This document shows, in pieces, positions 6,992-16,699 of a stretch of 64,000 nt of DNA. Positions within the stretch are counted from its first letter, which is position 1, and the number at the start of each line of letters is the position of its first letter. The notes under the pieces are model-generated. The model had not been told where the DNA came from. It was given only the letters and a program-made list of their open reading frames with translations, and ran no database searches. The translations under genes were made by a program, and so were the position numbers. The stretch covers positions 1 through 64,000 of the forward strand of contig JBQNAL010000004.1 of the NCBI GenBank assembly GCA_052170475.1, written 5' to 3'. Source of the DNA: CAJPQU01 sp052170475. Lineage in GTDB: Bacteria; Bacillota; Negativicutes; Selenomonadales; Selenomonadaceae.

Positions 6992-8287
6992 ATGAAGGAA
7001 ACCGTACTTGTCATCCAATGCCCAAGCTGCAGCGGCGCCATGTACGCCGACCAAAAAACCGCCAGCTACCTTTGCCCCTTTTGCGGCAACGTCATCCCGT
7101 GGACGGAGGAAAATTTCTACCGCGCATCCCCCATCACCTTTCGCCATCAGCCGGTGGAACAAATCGAGGGCTTGCTGAAACTATCCCACGTGGAAGTCAT
7201 GGGCGCGGTGGACGCCCACGACGAGCGGGTGCTGAGCCAAAAATACCGACTCCACAGCGTCGCGGAGAAGCTGACCCTATGGGACCCCACCACGACGAAG
7301 GCCTTGGCCGGTGTGACGGAGGTCACGTTCCCCTGCCCGCTCTGCGCGGGCGAAGTGACGGGCGAATCGACGCAGCACATCTTTGCCTGCGGCTATTGCG
7401 GCAATAAGTTCGGCGCGCAAGAGGTGCTGACGCCGGGCAGCTATCGCAAAAAATTCGTGATGGGCGTCGGCGCGGAAAATGTGCCGGGCAAGGCCATCCC
7501 CTTCACCCTGATGAAGGAAGCGGCGCAAAACGCGGCGCGGGCGTTGGTGCAGAAATTTCCTCAAGCCTTTCTCGGTCAGGACATGGAACGCCGCATCCGC
7601 GAGGAGCTCACCGCCATCTACCTCCCCTTTTCCCTCGCGGACATGCGCGTGAAGGTCTCCGTAGAAAGCAATGCAGGCGACTTTCAGGCCTATACGGAAA
7701 TCCTCAACTGGGCGTGTCCCGATACGACCCTCTGCGACATCCACCTCTTGGATCGTCTCGATCCATGGGATTTCGGCGCGGTGACGCCCTTCGATCCGGC
7801 GTTCGCGGAAGGCGTCTTTCGCATCGCTGCGGTGGCCAACAACGTCTCCCGAAGCGACGTGATCGACAACCTCCTCGCCGAGCGCCTGTCCGCCGACCTG
7901 AAAGAAGCCTTCTCCCTAAAGAAAGCGGCGCTGACCGCTTGGGGGAAAGATTTCCGAAAACATCAGAGCGCATTCTTCCTCCTCCCGGTGTATTATCTTG
8001 ATCGGCGGCCGGAGGATACGGAGACCGACCGCCAAGTGCGCCTCGCGGTCAATGGGCAGACGGGAAAAGCCGCCGCCCTCTTCTATCGGTACGGGAAGGA
8101 GGAAGCCTATCGGACGCTCGAAAAAAGCCGCCCGAAGACCCCCTCGCCGGAGCACACCGTCCGCACCCCGCCCCTTCCCATCCTCCGCGTGAAGCCCCCT
8201 TTCCTGCACCGTGTCGTCCCCCTCGATGACGCGCTGGAAAAGAAGGGGATTCAAAAATTCCTTGCCCGCTTTGGGCTGTTTTCGTAA
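6992..8287 (+). CDS. Double zinc-ribbon protein of unknown function
   Basis: 431 residues with two TFIIB-like zinc ribbons. The first has CPSC and CPFC at residues 10-13 and 28-31. The second has CPLC and CGYC near 115-140. The remaining about 290 residues show no recognised fold, and no membrane segment is seen. The start at 6992 is set by AAAGGAGG eight bases upstream. It lies 71 bp behind the Tim44-like protein gene and probably acts with it. A terminator follows. Confidence 0.75.
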   Translation: MKETVLVIQCPSCSGAMYADQKTASYLCPFCGNVIPWTEENFYRASPITFRHQPVEQIEGLLKLSHVEVMGAVDAHDERVLSQKYRLHSVAEKLTLWDPTTTKALAGVTEVTFPCPLCAGEVTGESTQHIFACGYCGNKFGAQEVLTPGSYRKKFVMGVGAENVPGKAIPFTLMKEAAQNAARALVQKFPQAFLGQDMERRIREELTAIYLPFSLADMRVKVSVESNAGDFQAYTEILNWACPDTTLCDIHLLDRLDPWDFGAVTPFDPAFAEGVFRIAAVANNVSRSDVIDNLLAERLSADLKEAFSLKKAALTAWGKDFRKHQSAFFLLPVYYLDRRPEDTETDRQVRLAVNGQTGKAAALFYRYGKEEAYRTLEKSRPKTPSPEHTVRTPPLPILRVKPPFLHRVVPLDDALEKKGIQKFLARFGLFS

Positions 8288-8306
8288 GACCTCTTCTTTC
8301 ATTTAT

Positions 8307-8345
8307 AACGGCGAGCCTTCCTTCCCGAAGCCTCGCCGTTTTTTC
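8307..8345 (+). terminator. Intrinsic terminator after zinc-ribbon gene
   Basis: Stem AACGGCGAG / CTCGCCGTT with a 19-base loop, followed by six T residues. Confidence 0.8.
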
Positions 8346-8481
8346 TTTGCCAAAAAAGGACTGCGCATGTCTGATAAACGCCGCCATTGCAGGATTTCCT
8401 CCATTTTTCGCGCCATCTAAACCGCGCCCTTGGCATCGGCGAAACATCAATCGGATTTATCGTTCCAAAAGAAGGAAATAC

Positions 8482-8525
8482 TTGATAAGGGGAGAATTAT
8501 GTAGTATAACGAACTATGTAGTATA
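8482..8525 (+). promoter_or_regulatory. Promoter with direct repeat upstream of sugar-binding lipoprotein
   Basis: TTGATA (8482-8487), 17 bp, TATAAC (8505-8510). An 11-bp direct repeat TATGTAGTATA occurs at 8498-8508 and 8515-8525, overlapping the -10 box with a 17-bp period. This suggests a regulator binding site. Confidence 0.5.
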
Positions 8526-8571
8526 TATAGAAAAGCAATCATCCGTATCGGAACGAAAGGAGTGGACTTGG

Positions 8572-9504
8572 GTGAACGTATCCAAGAAATGGGGGGCGTT
8601 TTTGCTCCTCCTCATGCTGTGCGGGGCGTTGAGCGGGTGCAGCCTGCCGGGGCGGAGCGGCTCCGGCAAGGTCGTCTACGCCAACCACAACGACGGCGAC
8701 ACCTTCTGTGCCCAGATCAAAGCGGCCTTCACCGCGAAGGCGCAAGCGGAGGGGCTTGACGTGACCTTCTTAGACGCCAAGAGCGACGGCAATCTCCAGA
8801 TCGACCAACTCAATCAGACCATCGCGGATCGCGCGAGCGCCATCGTCCTCTTGGCGGTGGACGGGACGAGCATCCTCCCCTCCGTCGAAAAAGCGAAAGC
8901 CGCAGGCATCCCCGTCGTCATCCTGAACCGCGATCTCAAAGACCCCAAGGTCTTCGGCGCGATGTCCGACGACCGCGAGGCGGGCCGGATGCAGGGGGAA
9001 TTTATGGCGCAGCACCTCCCAAAAGACGCCAAGATCGTCTACCTCATGGGCGAGAGCAGCCAGAGCGGCGCCGTAAAGCGCTGGGAGGGCTTCAAGGCCG
9101 CCTGCCTCGACAAGCGCCCTGACGTGAAGCTCCTCGCCTCGGTGGACGGCGGCTGGAGCAAGGCGGAAGGCCTCAAGGCGCTGACCCTCTGGATAGAGAT
9201 GTTCCCGAAGATCGACGGCGTCGTCGCGGGGAACGACGACATGGCACTCGGCGCTGTCCAAGCGCTGAAGGCCGCCGGGCGGCTCCAAGGCTGCCTCGTC
9301 TCCGGCGTTGACGCCACGGAGGGCGGGCTAAAGGCCGTCCAGAGCGGCGACATGGCGCAGACCATCAAGCAGGACGCGAAAGCCCAAGGCGAGGGCGCCG
9401 TCACGCTGGTGCAGGGCTTCCTCAAGGGGAACCCCCCCACGGAAGGCCTCGCCATTCCCTTCACCTCCATCACGCGGGCAAACATTGCCCAATTCACGAA
9501 ATAA
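8572..9504 (+). CDS. Sugar-type periplasmic binding lipoprotein (ribose/galactose family)
   Basis: 310 residues. The start is GTG with AAAGGAG nine bases upstream. A lipoprotein signal ends in the lipobox LSGC (Cys at about residue 25), so the mature protein would be lipid-anchored. The rest is a type I periplasmic binding fold of the Peripla_BP_4 group, with family-like segments DQLNQTIADRASAIVLLAVD, GIPVVILNRDL, GVVAGNDDMALGA and GVDATEGG. It probably binds a sugar or related small solute. No ABC permease or ATPase gene is adjacent. Instead, a chemoreceptor gene follows 15 bp downstream, so this protein may serve as the ligand-binding partner of that receptor. Confidence 0.85.
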   Translation: MNVSKKWGAFLLLLMLCGALSGCSLPGRSGSGKVVYANHNDGDTFCAQIKAAFTAKAQAEGLDVTFLDAKSDGNLQIDQLNQTIADRASAIVLLAVDGTSILPSVEKAKAAGIPVVILNRDLKDPKVFGAMSDDREAGRMQGEFMAQHLPKDAKIVYLMGESSQSGAVKRWEGFKAACLDKRPDVKLLASVDGGWSKAEGLKALTLWIEMFPKIDGVVAGNDDMALGAVQALKAAGRLQGCLVSGVDATEGGLKAVQSGDMAQTIKQDAKAQGEGAVTLVQGFLKGNPPTEGLAIPFTSITRANIAQFTK

Positions 9505-9519
9505 GGGGGACGTCGGCAC

Positions 9520-11235
9520 ATGAGCCAGCTCAGCGATACCTTAAAAAATTACCGGGTGCGGACGAAGATCTCCATCCTCTCCACCTTCCTCCTCGCCATC
9601 ATTCTCCTCATCGCCGCCATCGGCGTATTCTCCAGCTATCGGAGCAAAGAAGCCCTCGACGACATGTACTCCCACAACCTGATGGCGACCCAATACCTCA
9701 ACGACGCGAACAACCGCCTGCGGAGCATCAGCGTCAACGTGGCCTACATCTTGCAGCAAAACTTCACCCGCGAGAACCGAAAACTCCTCTTAGACGACAT
9801 CTTGGGGAATCTCGACCACATCCGCCACGACATGGAAGAGCTGAAAGAGATCGACACCAGCGAGCGGGCGCAGAGCGTCATTGGCGAGCTGGAGAAGAAC
9901 CTCGACACGGCCAGGGAAAAGGTGAAGGCCGTGGACGCCATGGGCGCCTCCGCCGCAGATAAAGCCGCCATCTTCGAGCACCTCTCCTCGCTCACCGCCA
10001 TCAGCGGCAACATGGCGGTTCTCACCCCGGACAACGTCTTTCAGGGCAAGCAGCTCTTCGAGGCGAACGACCTGCAGTTTGACCGCACGATCAAACTCTT
10101 CCTCGTCATCATCCTCATCGGCCTCGCCCTCGGCATCCTCATGTCGCAGCGCATCGCCGAGAACATCTCCGCCCCCCTCAACACCTCCATCGACCATCTG
10201 AACGCCGTCGCCGCGGGGAACCTCAATCAGGAAATCCCCGCCTCCCTCGCCCAAAGGCAGGACGAAATCGGCATCGTGGTGCGGGCGCTCATGAAAATGC
10301 AGGGCTTCATGAAGCAGGTGTACCATGAAGCAGAGACGACGAACGCCATGGTGAGCGAATTGGAAGAGATGATCCAAGCGCTCAACCGCGCCACGCAGGA
10401 TATGTCCGCCGTCACCGAAGAAATGTCGGCGGGGATGGAGGAGACGGCGGCCTCCACCGCCAACATGCAGGAACTCAGCGCCCACTTGAGCGACGAGATC
10501 CAGAGCACCGTGGAGGAATCCAAAAAGAGCGAGCGCTACACGCAGGAGATCGCCGACCGCGCCGTCTCCCTCAAGACCTCCATGGAGCAGGCGAAAGCCG
10601 CCTCGAACCGCGTCTACGGGAACACGAAGGCCTCGCTCGAATCCGCCATCGAGTCCGCCAAAGTGGTAGACGAAATCACCCAGCTCACGGAAGCCATCAC
10701 CGGCATCGCCGCCCAGACGAACCTCTTGGCGCTGAACGCCAGCATCGAGGCCGCCCGCGCCGGGGATCATGGCCGCGGCTTCGCCGTCGTCGCCGGAGAA
10801 GTCGGCAAGCTCGCCGAGGAATCCCAGCGCACCGCCGAAGAGATCAAAGGCCTCACCGGGCAAGTGACCGGCGCCATGAAGGATCTCTCCCAAGGCGCCT
10901 TCGGCCTCCTCAAATTCATCGACGAGGACATCAGCAAGGACTACGCGCAGATGGATGCGACCGCCGTCCAATACAAAGACGACGCCTCCTACTTCCACAA
11001 GGCCGCGAGCGACAGCACGGCGGTGTCGGAAAGCATCCTCCTCTCCGTCAAGAACATGAACGACTCCATGGACGAGATCGGCAAGGCCACGCACGAAGGC
11101 GCCGTAGGCAACACGAAAATCGCCGAAGGCATCGTGGAAATGGCCGCCAAGTACGCCGATATTTTAGAAAAAGTACAGACCTTCAAGGAAGGCACCGAGC
11201 GATTGAAAAACCTCGTCACCTCCTTCCAGCAGTAA
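9520..11235 (+). CDS. Methyl-accepting chemotaxis protein
   Basis: 571 residues in the classic order: cytoplasmic start, TM1 (about 18-40), an extracytoplasmic four-helix-bundle sensor (about 40-185), TM2 (about 187-207), HAMP domain (about 208-262) and a long coiled-coil signalling domain. The hairpin tip is visible as AAQTNLLALNASIEAARAG followed by GRGFAVVAGEVGKLAEES. It would signal to CheA/CheW. It lies directly behind a sugar-binding lipoprotein gene and probably senses that protein when loaded. A strong terminator follows. Confidence 0.95.
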   Translation: MSQLSDTLKNYRVRTKISILSTFLLAIILLIAAIGVFSSYRSKEALDDMYSHNLMATQYLNDANNRLRSISVNVAYILQQNFTRENRKLLLDDILGNLDHIRHDMEELKEIDTSERAQSVIGELEKNLDTAREKVKAVDAMGASAADKAAIFEHLSSLTAISGNMAVLTPDNVFQGKQLFEANDLQFDRTIKLFLVIILIGLALGILMSQRIAENISAPLNTSIDHLNAVAAGNLNQEIPASLAQRQDEIGIVVRALMKMQGFMKQVYHEAETTNAMVSELEEMIQALNRATQDMSAVTEEMSAGMEETAASTANMQELSAHLSDEIQSTVEESKKSERYTQEIADRAVSLKTSMEQAKAASNRVYGNTKASLESAIESAKVVDEITQLTEAITGIAAQTNLLALNASIEAARAGDHGRGFAVVAGEVGKLAEESQRTAEEIKGLTGQVTGAMKDLSQGAFGLLKFIDEDISKDYAQMDATAVQYKDDASYFHKAASDSTAVSESILLSVKNMNDSMDEIGKATHEGAVGNTKIAEGIVEMAAKYADILEKVQTFKEGTERLKNLVTSFQQ

Positions 11236-11246
11236 GCACCGCAAAG

Positions 11247-11290
11247 AAAAGCCCCCGCACCGGCGAAAGCGCCGTGCGGGGGCTTTTTCT
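11247..11290. terminator. Bidirectional intrinsic terminator
   Basis: GC-rich stem AAAAGCCCCCGCAC...GTGCGGGGGCTTTT between the chemoreceptor gene and the convergent autotransporter gene, with T runs on both strands. Confidence 0.9.
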
Positions 11291-11329
11291 TTAGAAGTCA
11301 GTTTGAGGAGGCAGTCTTTCTCGTCTTTC

Positions 11330-14300
11330 TTAGAACGCCCACGTCACCTGCGCGCCGCCGGAGAAGCCGCGGCGGATGCCCTGCCAGCCGGTGAGGTGGA
11401 GGTCGTAGGTGAGGGACTGTCCCTGGGGCGTGAAGCGATAGCCGAGCTCGAGCATACCGCTCGAGCCTTTGAGGCTCGGGGTCGGCGTGCTGAAGCCTTG
11501 GAACGTCGCCGTCGCGTCGCCATTGAATTCGTACTCGTAGGCGAGGCCTGCGTAGAATTCATTCGCTTCGCTCACCGCGTGCGCGTACTTGACGCCGAGG
11601 CGAATGCGGTGCGAGTTCACGGCGCCGAAGTCGTAGGTTTCGCCGCTCGTGAGCGTCGCCGTCATGCTGTTCTGGTGCGCGTAGAAGTATCTGAGGTACG
11701 GCGTTACGGTGTCGCCGCTCTCCATCTTGATGTCCTGCCCGACGCCGAGGTGCGCACCGTAGTAGGTGTTGTCGCCGTCGTAGCGGATGCCGTTCCCAGA
11801 GTAGTCGCTGGTGGAGCGGCCGCCGCGGAGGGAGCCTTCGTACCAGAGTCCCTGCTCGCTTTCGACCCGCGCGAGAACGCCAAGGCCAAAGTAGCTCATG
11901 GAGCCGCTGCCGTGCGTTCCGTTGTCGAGGTAGGAGTCGTAGTCGCCGCGCCCGTATTCGACGAAGGGGCTAAAGAGCGTTTTCTTCGCCGCGCCGCCGT
12001 CTTGACGCGCCCAGCCGAGGCCGAAGCTCCAGCCCTTCGTGTCGACGTAGGAGCCGGATTCCGCCCGCATGGCGTTCGCGCCCATGCCTGCCCAGACTTG
12101 GTAGCGATCCATCTCCGCATTGGCGCTCGCGGCGGCCGCCGCCTTCTTCGCGGCGGAGAGGCTCTCGCCCGCGACGACGTCGCCCGCGTGGTTCACCATG
12201 TCGGCGAGCGCCGCACGCGTCTCGACGTAGGACTTCGTCTCCTCCTTCATACCCGCGGCTTTGACGGTGGCGACGAGGGTCTTGTCGTCCGTGGCGGCCT
12301 TCGCGATGTCAAATTCGTAGTGCAAGGAGCTGCCATGGCTGCCGGTAAATTTATTTTCGATCGTGTCGTCCGTCGTCAGCGCGCCGCTCGCCTTGAGAAG
12401 CGTCATCTGATCGCCCGTGTGCAGTATCTTCGCATCGCCGGCGAACTTGATCCCGAGGCCAAGCCCCTTGATGTCCTTCGCGCCCGACGACGTGAGGGTG
12501 AGGAGCGCCGTCTGATCGTTCACCCTGTCGCTGTCCACATAGAAATGGAGGTTCTGGACGCCGGAGAAATCGCCGATCGTGGAGGCTTTGCCGTAGATTT
12601 CCAAGGTGTTGTTGAGCGATTCCGCCGCCCCCGTGCCGCCATAGACCGTGCCGCCAACGGTGACACCATTCAGCCGGACGATATTGTCACTCGTCTTGCC
12701 CGTCCCCTGACCGCCGTAGACAGCGTGCTGGACTTCGATGTCCTTCAGGCTGACGACGTTGCCGGACGCGTCGCCGCTTGCCGTCATACCGCCCGCGACG
12801 TCGCCTTTGACGATGCGCTTCGTTCCCGTTTCATTGCCTTCGATGGTGACCTTGTTGCTGTTCGCGTTGCCGCTGACACTGGCGGCACCGCCTGCGACAC
12901 CCGCCGGATTACCGGGCGCAGGGACGCCATTCACCTCGACTTGACGCAGCGTCACTTCGTTCCCGGTGGCGTCGCCGTCCGCCGTTAAGCCCGCGACGAC
13001 GCTGTTTCCGATCTTGCCGCCGGTGATCTCGACCTTGTTCTCCTCCGCCTTGCCCGCGGGCGCCTCACCGCCTAAGACGCTGCCCGTGACGTCCACTTGA
13101 TTCGTCAGCGTGACGGTGTTCTTCGCCGCATCGCCGTCCGCCGCACGCGCCGATCCGCCGGTGACGGAGGCGACCTTCCCGCCGTCCACCGTGACGGTGT
13201 TCTCCTTGGCGCTGCCGCCAACCGTGACATCACCGCCCATGACAGCGGCCGCCGCCGCGCCCTTCAGCGTGACGGTGTTCTCCGACGCGTCGCCGGTGTC
13301 CGTCGTACCGCCCGTGACCGCGCCGAAGGCGCCGCCCGCGATCTCGACCGTGTTGCCCGTCGCGTCGGCCTTTTCCACCGTACCCTTCGCCGCATGACCG
13401 CCCTTGACAGCGCCGCCGCTCTTGAGGTTCGTCAGCTTGACCGCGTTCTTCTCCGCGCTGCCCTCAGCAGCCCTGCCGCCCATGATGGCGCCGGTGACCG
13501 CGAGCTTGCCGTCCTCGCTCGAGACTTCGACGGTGTTCCCGCTCGTGCTGCCCGTGGCGATCGTAACGCCGCCGACGAGCTCGCCGCTGATCGCCTTGAG
13601 GTTCGTCAGCTTGACTTCGTTCTTGTCCGCGCTGCCGCCTGTCACAGATTCACCGCCTATGATGTGATGGAAAGAACCGCCGTCGACGGTGACCTTGTTG
13701 CCTTCCGCACTGCCCTTTCCTGCCACGCCGCCAGTGACATCCTGCGCGTCTTTTACATTCCTCAGCGTGACTTCGTTGTGATTCGCCGCGCCTCCCGCAG
13801 TGTAACCGCCAAAGACAGCCCCCTTGATCTCCGTGCGTACCAGCTCTTCGTCCGTGCCGTCGATCGTGACGATGTTCTCCGAGGCCGTCCCCTGCGCGGA
13901 TTCGCCGCCGGTGACCTCCTGAAGCTCTCGCACCTTCGTCAGGGTGAGCACGTTCTTATTCGCGTCGCCGGCTTTGCCATTGGCGTCCGCCGTCGTCTTG
14001 CCGCCGATGAGGTCGCCCGCCGTCACCTTGCCGCCCGTCATATTGACCTTGTTTTCATTCGCGCTGCCGCCCGTCGCATCGCCGCCCGTGACCGCTGCGC
14101 CGGCCTCGACATTCGTCAGGTTGACGGTGTTGCCATTCGCCTCGCCGGCGCTGCCGCCCGTCACCTTTGCCGTGGCCGAGGTCGTCATCTTCCCGAGCGT
14201 CACGGTGTTATGTGAGGCGCTGGCGCCGCCCTTGCCGCCCGTGACCGCCACGGCGAGCGTGTCATGCACGACCTTGTGGATCGTGACGGTGTTCTTATCC

Positions 14301-16642
14301 GTACTGCCGCGTCCGCTCTTTCCGCCGATGATCCAGTCGGTCGCAGCGGAAAAGTCGCCGTTTTCAATGGTGACCTCGTTGGAGGACGCGCCACTATCCC
14401 CCTCCCCGCCGACGAGAGCGGTTCTCACCTTGCCGCCATGGAAGGCCACCTTGTTGCCATCCGCATGGCCGCCGCTCGTCTTCCCGCCATAGACCTCAAA
14501 AAACTTAGCCTTCACATTGTCGCCCCTGAGGGTGACCTCGTTATTGCTCGCATCGCCGTTCTCCTCAGATGAACCGCCATAGACCTGCGCGTTGTTGACC
14601 ACGACGTCCTTTTCGAGGATCACCTTGTTCCCCGTGGCGCTGTCTTTCGCCGCATAGCCGCCACAGATCTCTCTGCCATGGTTTCCATCAATCGTACCTG
14701 CGTGCAGGATGACCGTATTGTCCGTCGCGCTGCCATTGCCTTTGTCGGGTGAGCCTTCACTGAGGACATACCCGCCGTAGACGTTCCCCACCTCACTCCC
14801 CGCCGCCTTCTTCGTGAACGTTACGGTATTGCCCTTGGCATCGCCATTGGCCGTGTCCCCACCGACGACGCGCCCGTCTCCGGCCTTCACGCCGGCCGAG
14901 TCGATTTCGACCGTGTTGCCTTCCGCCGCGCCGTCGCCCGTCGCCTTCCCGCCAAAGACCTCCCTCACACTCGTCTCCTCAGCCGCACCCGAAATCTTGA
15001 CCTCATTATTCTTGGCCACGCCGTTCACGCTCCGGCCGCCATAGATCTGAGAGTGTACGGTACCGCCCTTGACCGTGACCTTATTGCCCTCGACCGCGCC
15101 GTCGCCCGTCGCCTGCCCGCCATAGACATAGTATGTGATGTATGTGCCGTCAGGCGTGCCGGTGGGCGCGCCGGCAGGCGCACCGTCATACACCGTGGGA
15201 GGCTTTTCGGCAAGCTTCCCGGAGATCTCCACCGTATTGTTTTTGACCGCGCCGTCTACACTCCTGCCGCCCCAGACAGAGCCGCCTGTGCCTTGCTGAG
15301 CCGTGCCGATCACCGTGCCTTTGGTAATCTTGACCGTATTGCCTTCCGCCTTGCCGCTCCCCGTCGTAAGAGCGCCGATCACGAACTTTCCGACCGTGCC
15401 GCTGGTCGCTATGGTCACCTCGTTGTCGCGCACATCGCCGCCCTCGCTCTTGCCGCCGATGACATCGCCGCTGGTGGGGATGGCGGGTAGGGTGGGGGGG
15501 CTGGAGGGGTCGAACTGACCGATCACACCGGCGCCGCCGATCTTGACCTTATTGCCCTCCGCCTTGCCGGTCTCCTTGGCACGGCCGCCGATCACATCGC
15601 CCGTGGCATCGCTGGCGACTTTGACCTTGTTGCCTTCCGCCTTGCCGTCCTCCGTCTGACCGCCGACGACGTCCACCAAGCCCGTAGCCGCCGTAACATC
15701 GACTTCGTTGCCGATGGCGTTGCCCTTCTCTTTCGTCGTGCCGCCGATGACATTCGTCACCGCGCCGGTGGTGTCCACCTTCACCTTGTTCTTCTCCACA
15801 GTGCCGCCCTGGCTCTCGCCGCCAATGACGGTATCTACACTCGTACCGCCATTGCCTTTAAGGATTTCGACGGTATTCTCTTTGACATTCCCCGCCTCAC
15901 TGGCTGCAGCGCCGTAGACTTTCTTCCCGCCAAATCCGGCGACACCATCCAGCACGACCTTATTCTTGATGGCGTCGCCACCCTCGGTGCGCGCGCCATA
16001 GACGTACCCATCGACCCTCACCTTCTTGGCAGCGGTATTTTTGAGGAGGACTTCGTTGTTCTCGGCCTTGCCCTTGCCTTCTTTGACCTGGCCGCCGACG
16101 ACATCGCCTTTGAAGTGTACGTTGCCCGTCAAAGCGCTGTCTGTTTGACCAGCATGGATCTTATTCCCGCTGACCGAGCCGGTCTGAGAATAGCCGCCGT
16201 ACAGCGTTTTTTCGATTTTGCCGCCGGTCATCGTCGCCGTATTGTCCGTGACGCTTCCCACAGAGTAGCCGGCGTAGGCGTCGCCGGTAACCCTGCCTTC
16301 CTTAAAGTCGAGTTTATTCCCCGTCACGTTGCCGCTGCCGATGGAGTAGCCGCCGTACACATTTTTCGCATACGCCGTACCCGTCCCGCTCACTTCCGTC
16401 GTCTTGCCCGAGATGGGGGCGTCATTCGCCGCATCGTTGTTCACGCCCGCCGCAGCGCCGACGACAGCCCCGCCCTCATCCTTCGCTTCATTCGCCGCAT
16501 CCGGCGTGAAGCCGGCGCCGGTAACGGTCAAATCCGCCGCCTCGGCTACGCTCTGATACGACGCGCCGCCGCACCATGCGCCGCCGAGCGCGAGCGCCAC
16601 GGAGAGGGCTAAATATTGACGTTTCTTTCCTTTAGTAAACAT
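11330..16642 (-). CDS. Giant repeat-built autotransporter (type V secretion)
   Basis: 1770 residues. The N-terminal signal peptide is KKRQYLALSVALALGGAWCG, ending near AEA at about 36. From about residue 45 to 1370 the passenger is a string of roughly fifty imperfect repeats of 20-28 residues. Their pattern is GG-x(n)-G-x-A-x-x-N-x-V-x-(I/L), where the Asn-x-Val and Gly-Gly positions recur as in a right-handed beta-solenoid. A linker with an Ala-rich helix follows, and the last 260 residues (from MDRYQVWAGMG) form an autotransporter beta-barrel. It has alternating aromatic strands and ends in Phe (VTWAF), as needed for BAM recognition. It is expected to display a long fibre on the outer membrane, probably an adhesin. 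It is direct evidence that the host has an outer membrane. Confidence 0.92.
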   Translation of the reverse strand: MFTKGKKRQYLALSVALALGGAWCGGASYQSVAEAADLTVTGAGFTPDAANEAKDEGGAVVGAAAGVNNDAANDAPISGKTTEVSGTGTAYAKNVYGGYSIGSGNVTGNKLDFKEGRVTGDAYAGYSVGSVTDNTATMTGGKIEKTLYGGYSQTGSVSGNKIHAGQTDSALTGNVHFKGDVVGGQVKEGKGKAENNEVLLKNTAAKKVRVDGYVYGARTEGGDAIKNKVVLDGVAGFGGKKVYGAAASEAGNVKENTVEILKGNGGTSVDTVIGGESQGGTVEKNKVKVDTTGAVTNVIGGTTKEKGNAIGNEVDVTAATGLVDVVGGQTEDGKAEGNKVKVASDATGDVIGGRAKETGKAEGNKVKIGGAGVIGQFDPSSPPTLPAIPTSGDVIGGKSEGGDVRDNEVTIATSGTVGKFVIGALTTGSGKAEGNTVKITKGTVIGTAQQGTGGSVWGGRSVDGAVKNNTVEISGKLAEKPPTVYDGAPAGAPTGTPDGTYITYYVYGGQATGDGAVEGNKVTVKGGTVHSQIYGGRSVNGVAKNNEVKISGAAEETSVREVFGGKATGDGAAEGNTVEIDSAGVKAGDGRVVGGDTANGDAKGNTVTFTKKAAGSEVGNVYGGYVLSEGSPDKGNGSATDNTVILHAGTIDGNHGREICGGYAAKDSATGNKVILEKDVVVNNAQVYGGSSEENGDASNNEVTLRGDNVKAKFFEVYGGKTSGGHADGNKVAFHGGKVRTALVGGEGDSGASSNEVTIENGDFSAATDWIIGGKSGRGSTDKNTVTIHKVVHDTLAVAVTGGKGGASASHNTVTLGKMTTSATAKVTGGSAGEANGNTVNLTNVEAGAAVTGGDATGGSANENKVNMTGGKVTAGDLIGGKTTADANGKAGDANKNVLTLTKVRELQEVTGGESAQGTASENIVTIDGTDEELVRTEIKGAVFGGYTAGGAANHNEVTLRNVKDAQDVTGGVAGKGSAEGNKVTVDGGSFHHIIGGESVTGGSADKNEVKLTNLKAISGELVGGVTIATGSTSGNTVEVSSEDGKLAVTGAIMGGRAAEGSAEKNAVKLTNLKSGGAVKGGHAAKGTVEKADATGNTVEIAGGAFGAVTGGTTDTGDASENTVTLKGAAAAAVMGGDVTVGGSAKENTVTVDGGKVASVTGGSARAADGDAAKNTVTLTNQVDVTGSVLGGEAPAGKAEENKVEITGGKIGNSVVAGLTADGDATGNEVTLRQVEVNGVPAPGNPAGVAGGAASVSGNANSNKVTIEGNETGTKRIVKGDVAGGMTASGDASGNVVSLKDIEVQHAVYGGQGTGKTSDNIVRLNGVTVGGTVYGGTGAAESLNNTLEIYGKASTIGDFSGVQNLHFYVDSDRVNDQTALLTLTSSGAKDIKGLGLGIKFAGDAKILHTGDQMTLLKASGALTTDDTIENKFTGSHGSSLHYEFDIAKAATDDKTLVATVKAAGMKEETKSYVETRAALADMVNHAGDVVAGESLSAAKKAAAAASANAEMDRYQVWAGMGANAMRAESGSYVDTKGWSFGLGWARQDGGAAKKTLFSPFVEYGRGDYDSYLDNGTHGSGSMSYFGLGVLARVESEQGLWYEGSLRGGRSTSDYSGNGIRYDGDNTYYGAHLGVGQDIKMESGDTVTPYLRYFYAHQNSMTATLTSGETYDFGAVNSHRIRLGVKYAHAVSEANEFYAGLAYEYEFNGDATATFQGFSTPTPSLKGSSGMLELGYRFTPQGQSLTYDLHLTGWQGIRRGFSGGAQVTWAF
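12500..16400 (-). repeat. Coding repeat array of the autotransporter passenger
   Basis: About fifty degenerate 60-85-bp repeats. On the plus strand they read as recurring blocks of the type GTGACCTTGTTGCC...GCCGCCG. The DNA repeats are diverged enough that they are mainly conserved at protein level (N-x-V and G-G positions). Boundaries are approximate. Confidence 0.75.
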
Positions 16643-16699
16643 GAATCTTCCTCCTTCAGGAACCGTTTATCATGCCTTGCGGCAACATAAGCTGAGTTT

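Noticed and set aside
11303..14215. Long plus-strand frames opposite the autotransporter
   Set aside because: They mirror the repeat structure of the autotransporter on the opposite strand, and no ribosome site or protein family is visible.
12500..16400. CRISPR-like or satellite repeat array
   Set aside because: The repeats are in frame, variable in length, and coding for the autotransporter passenger; there are no constant repeats with unique spacers.
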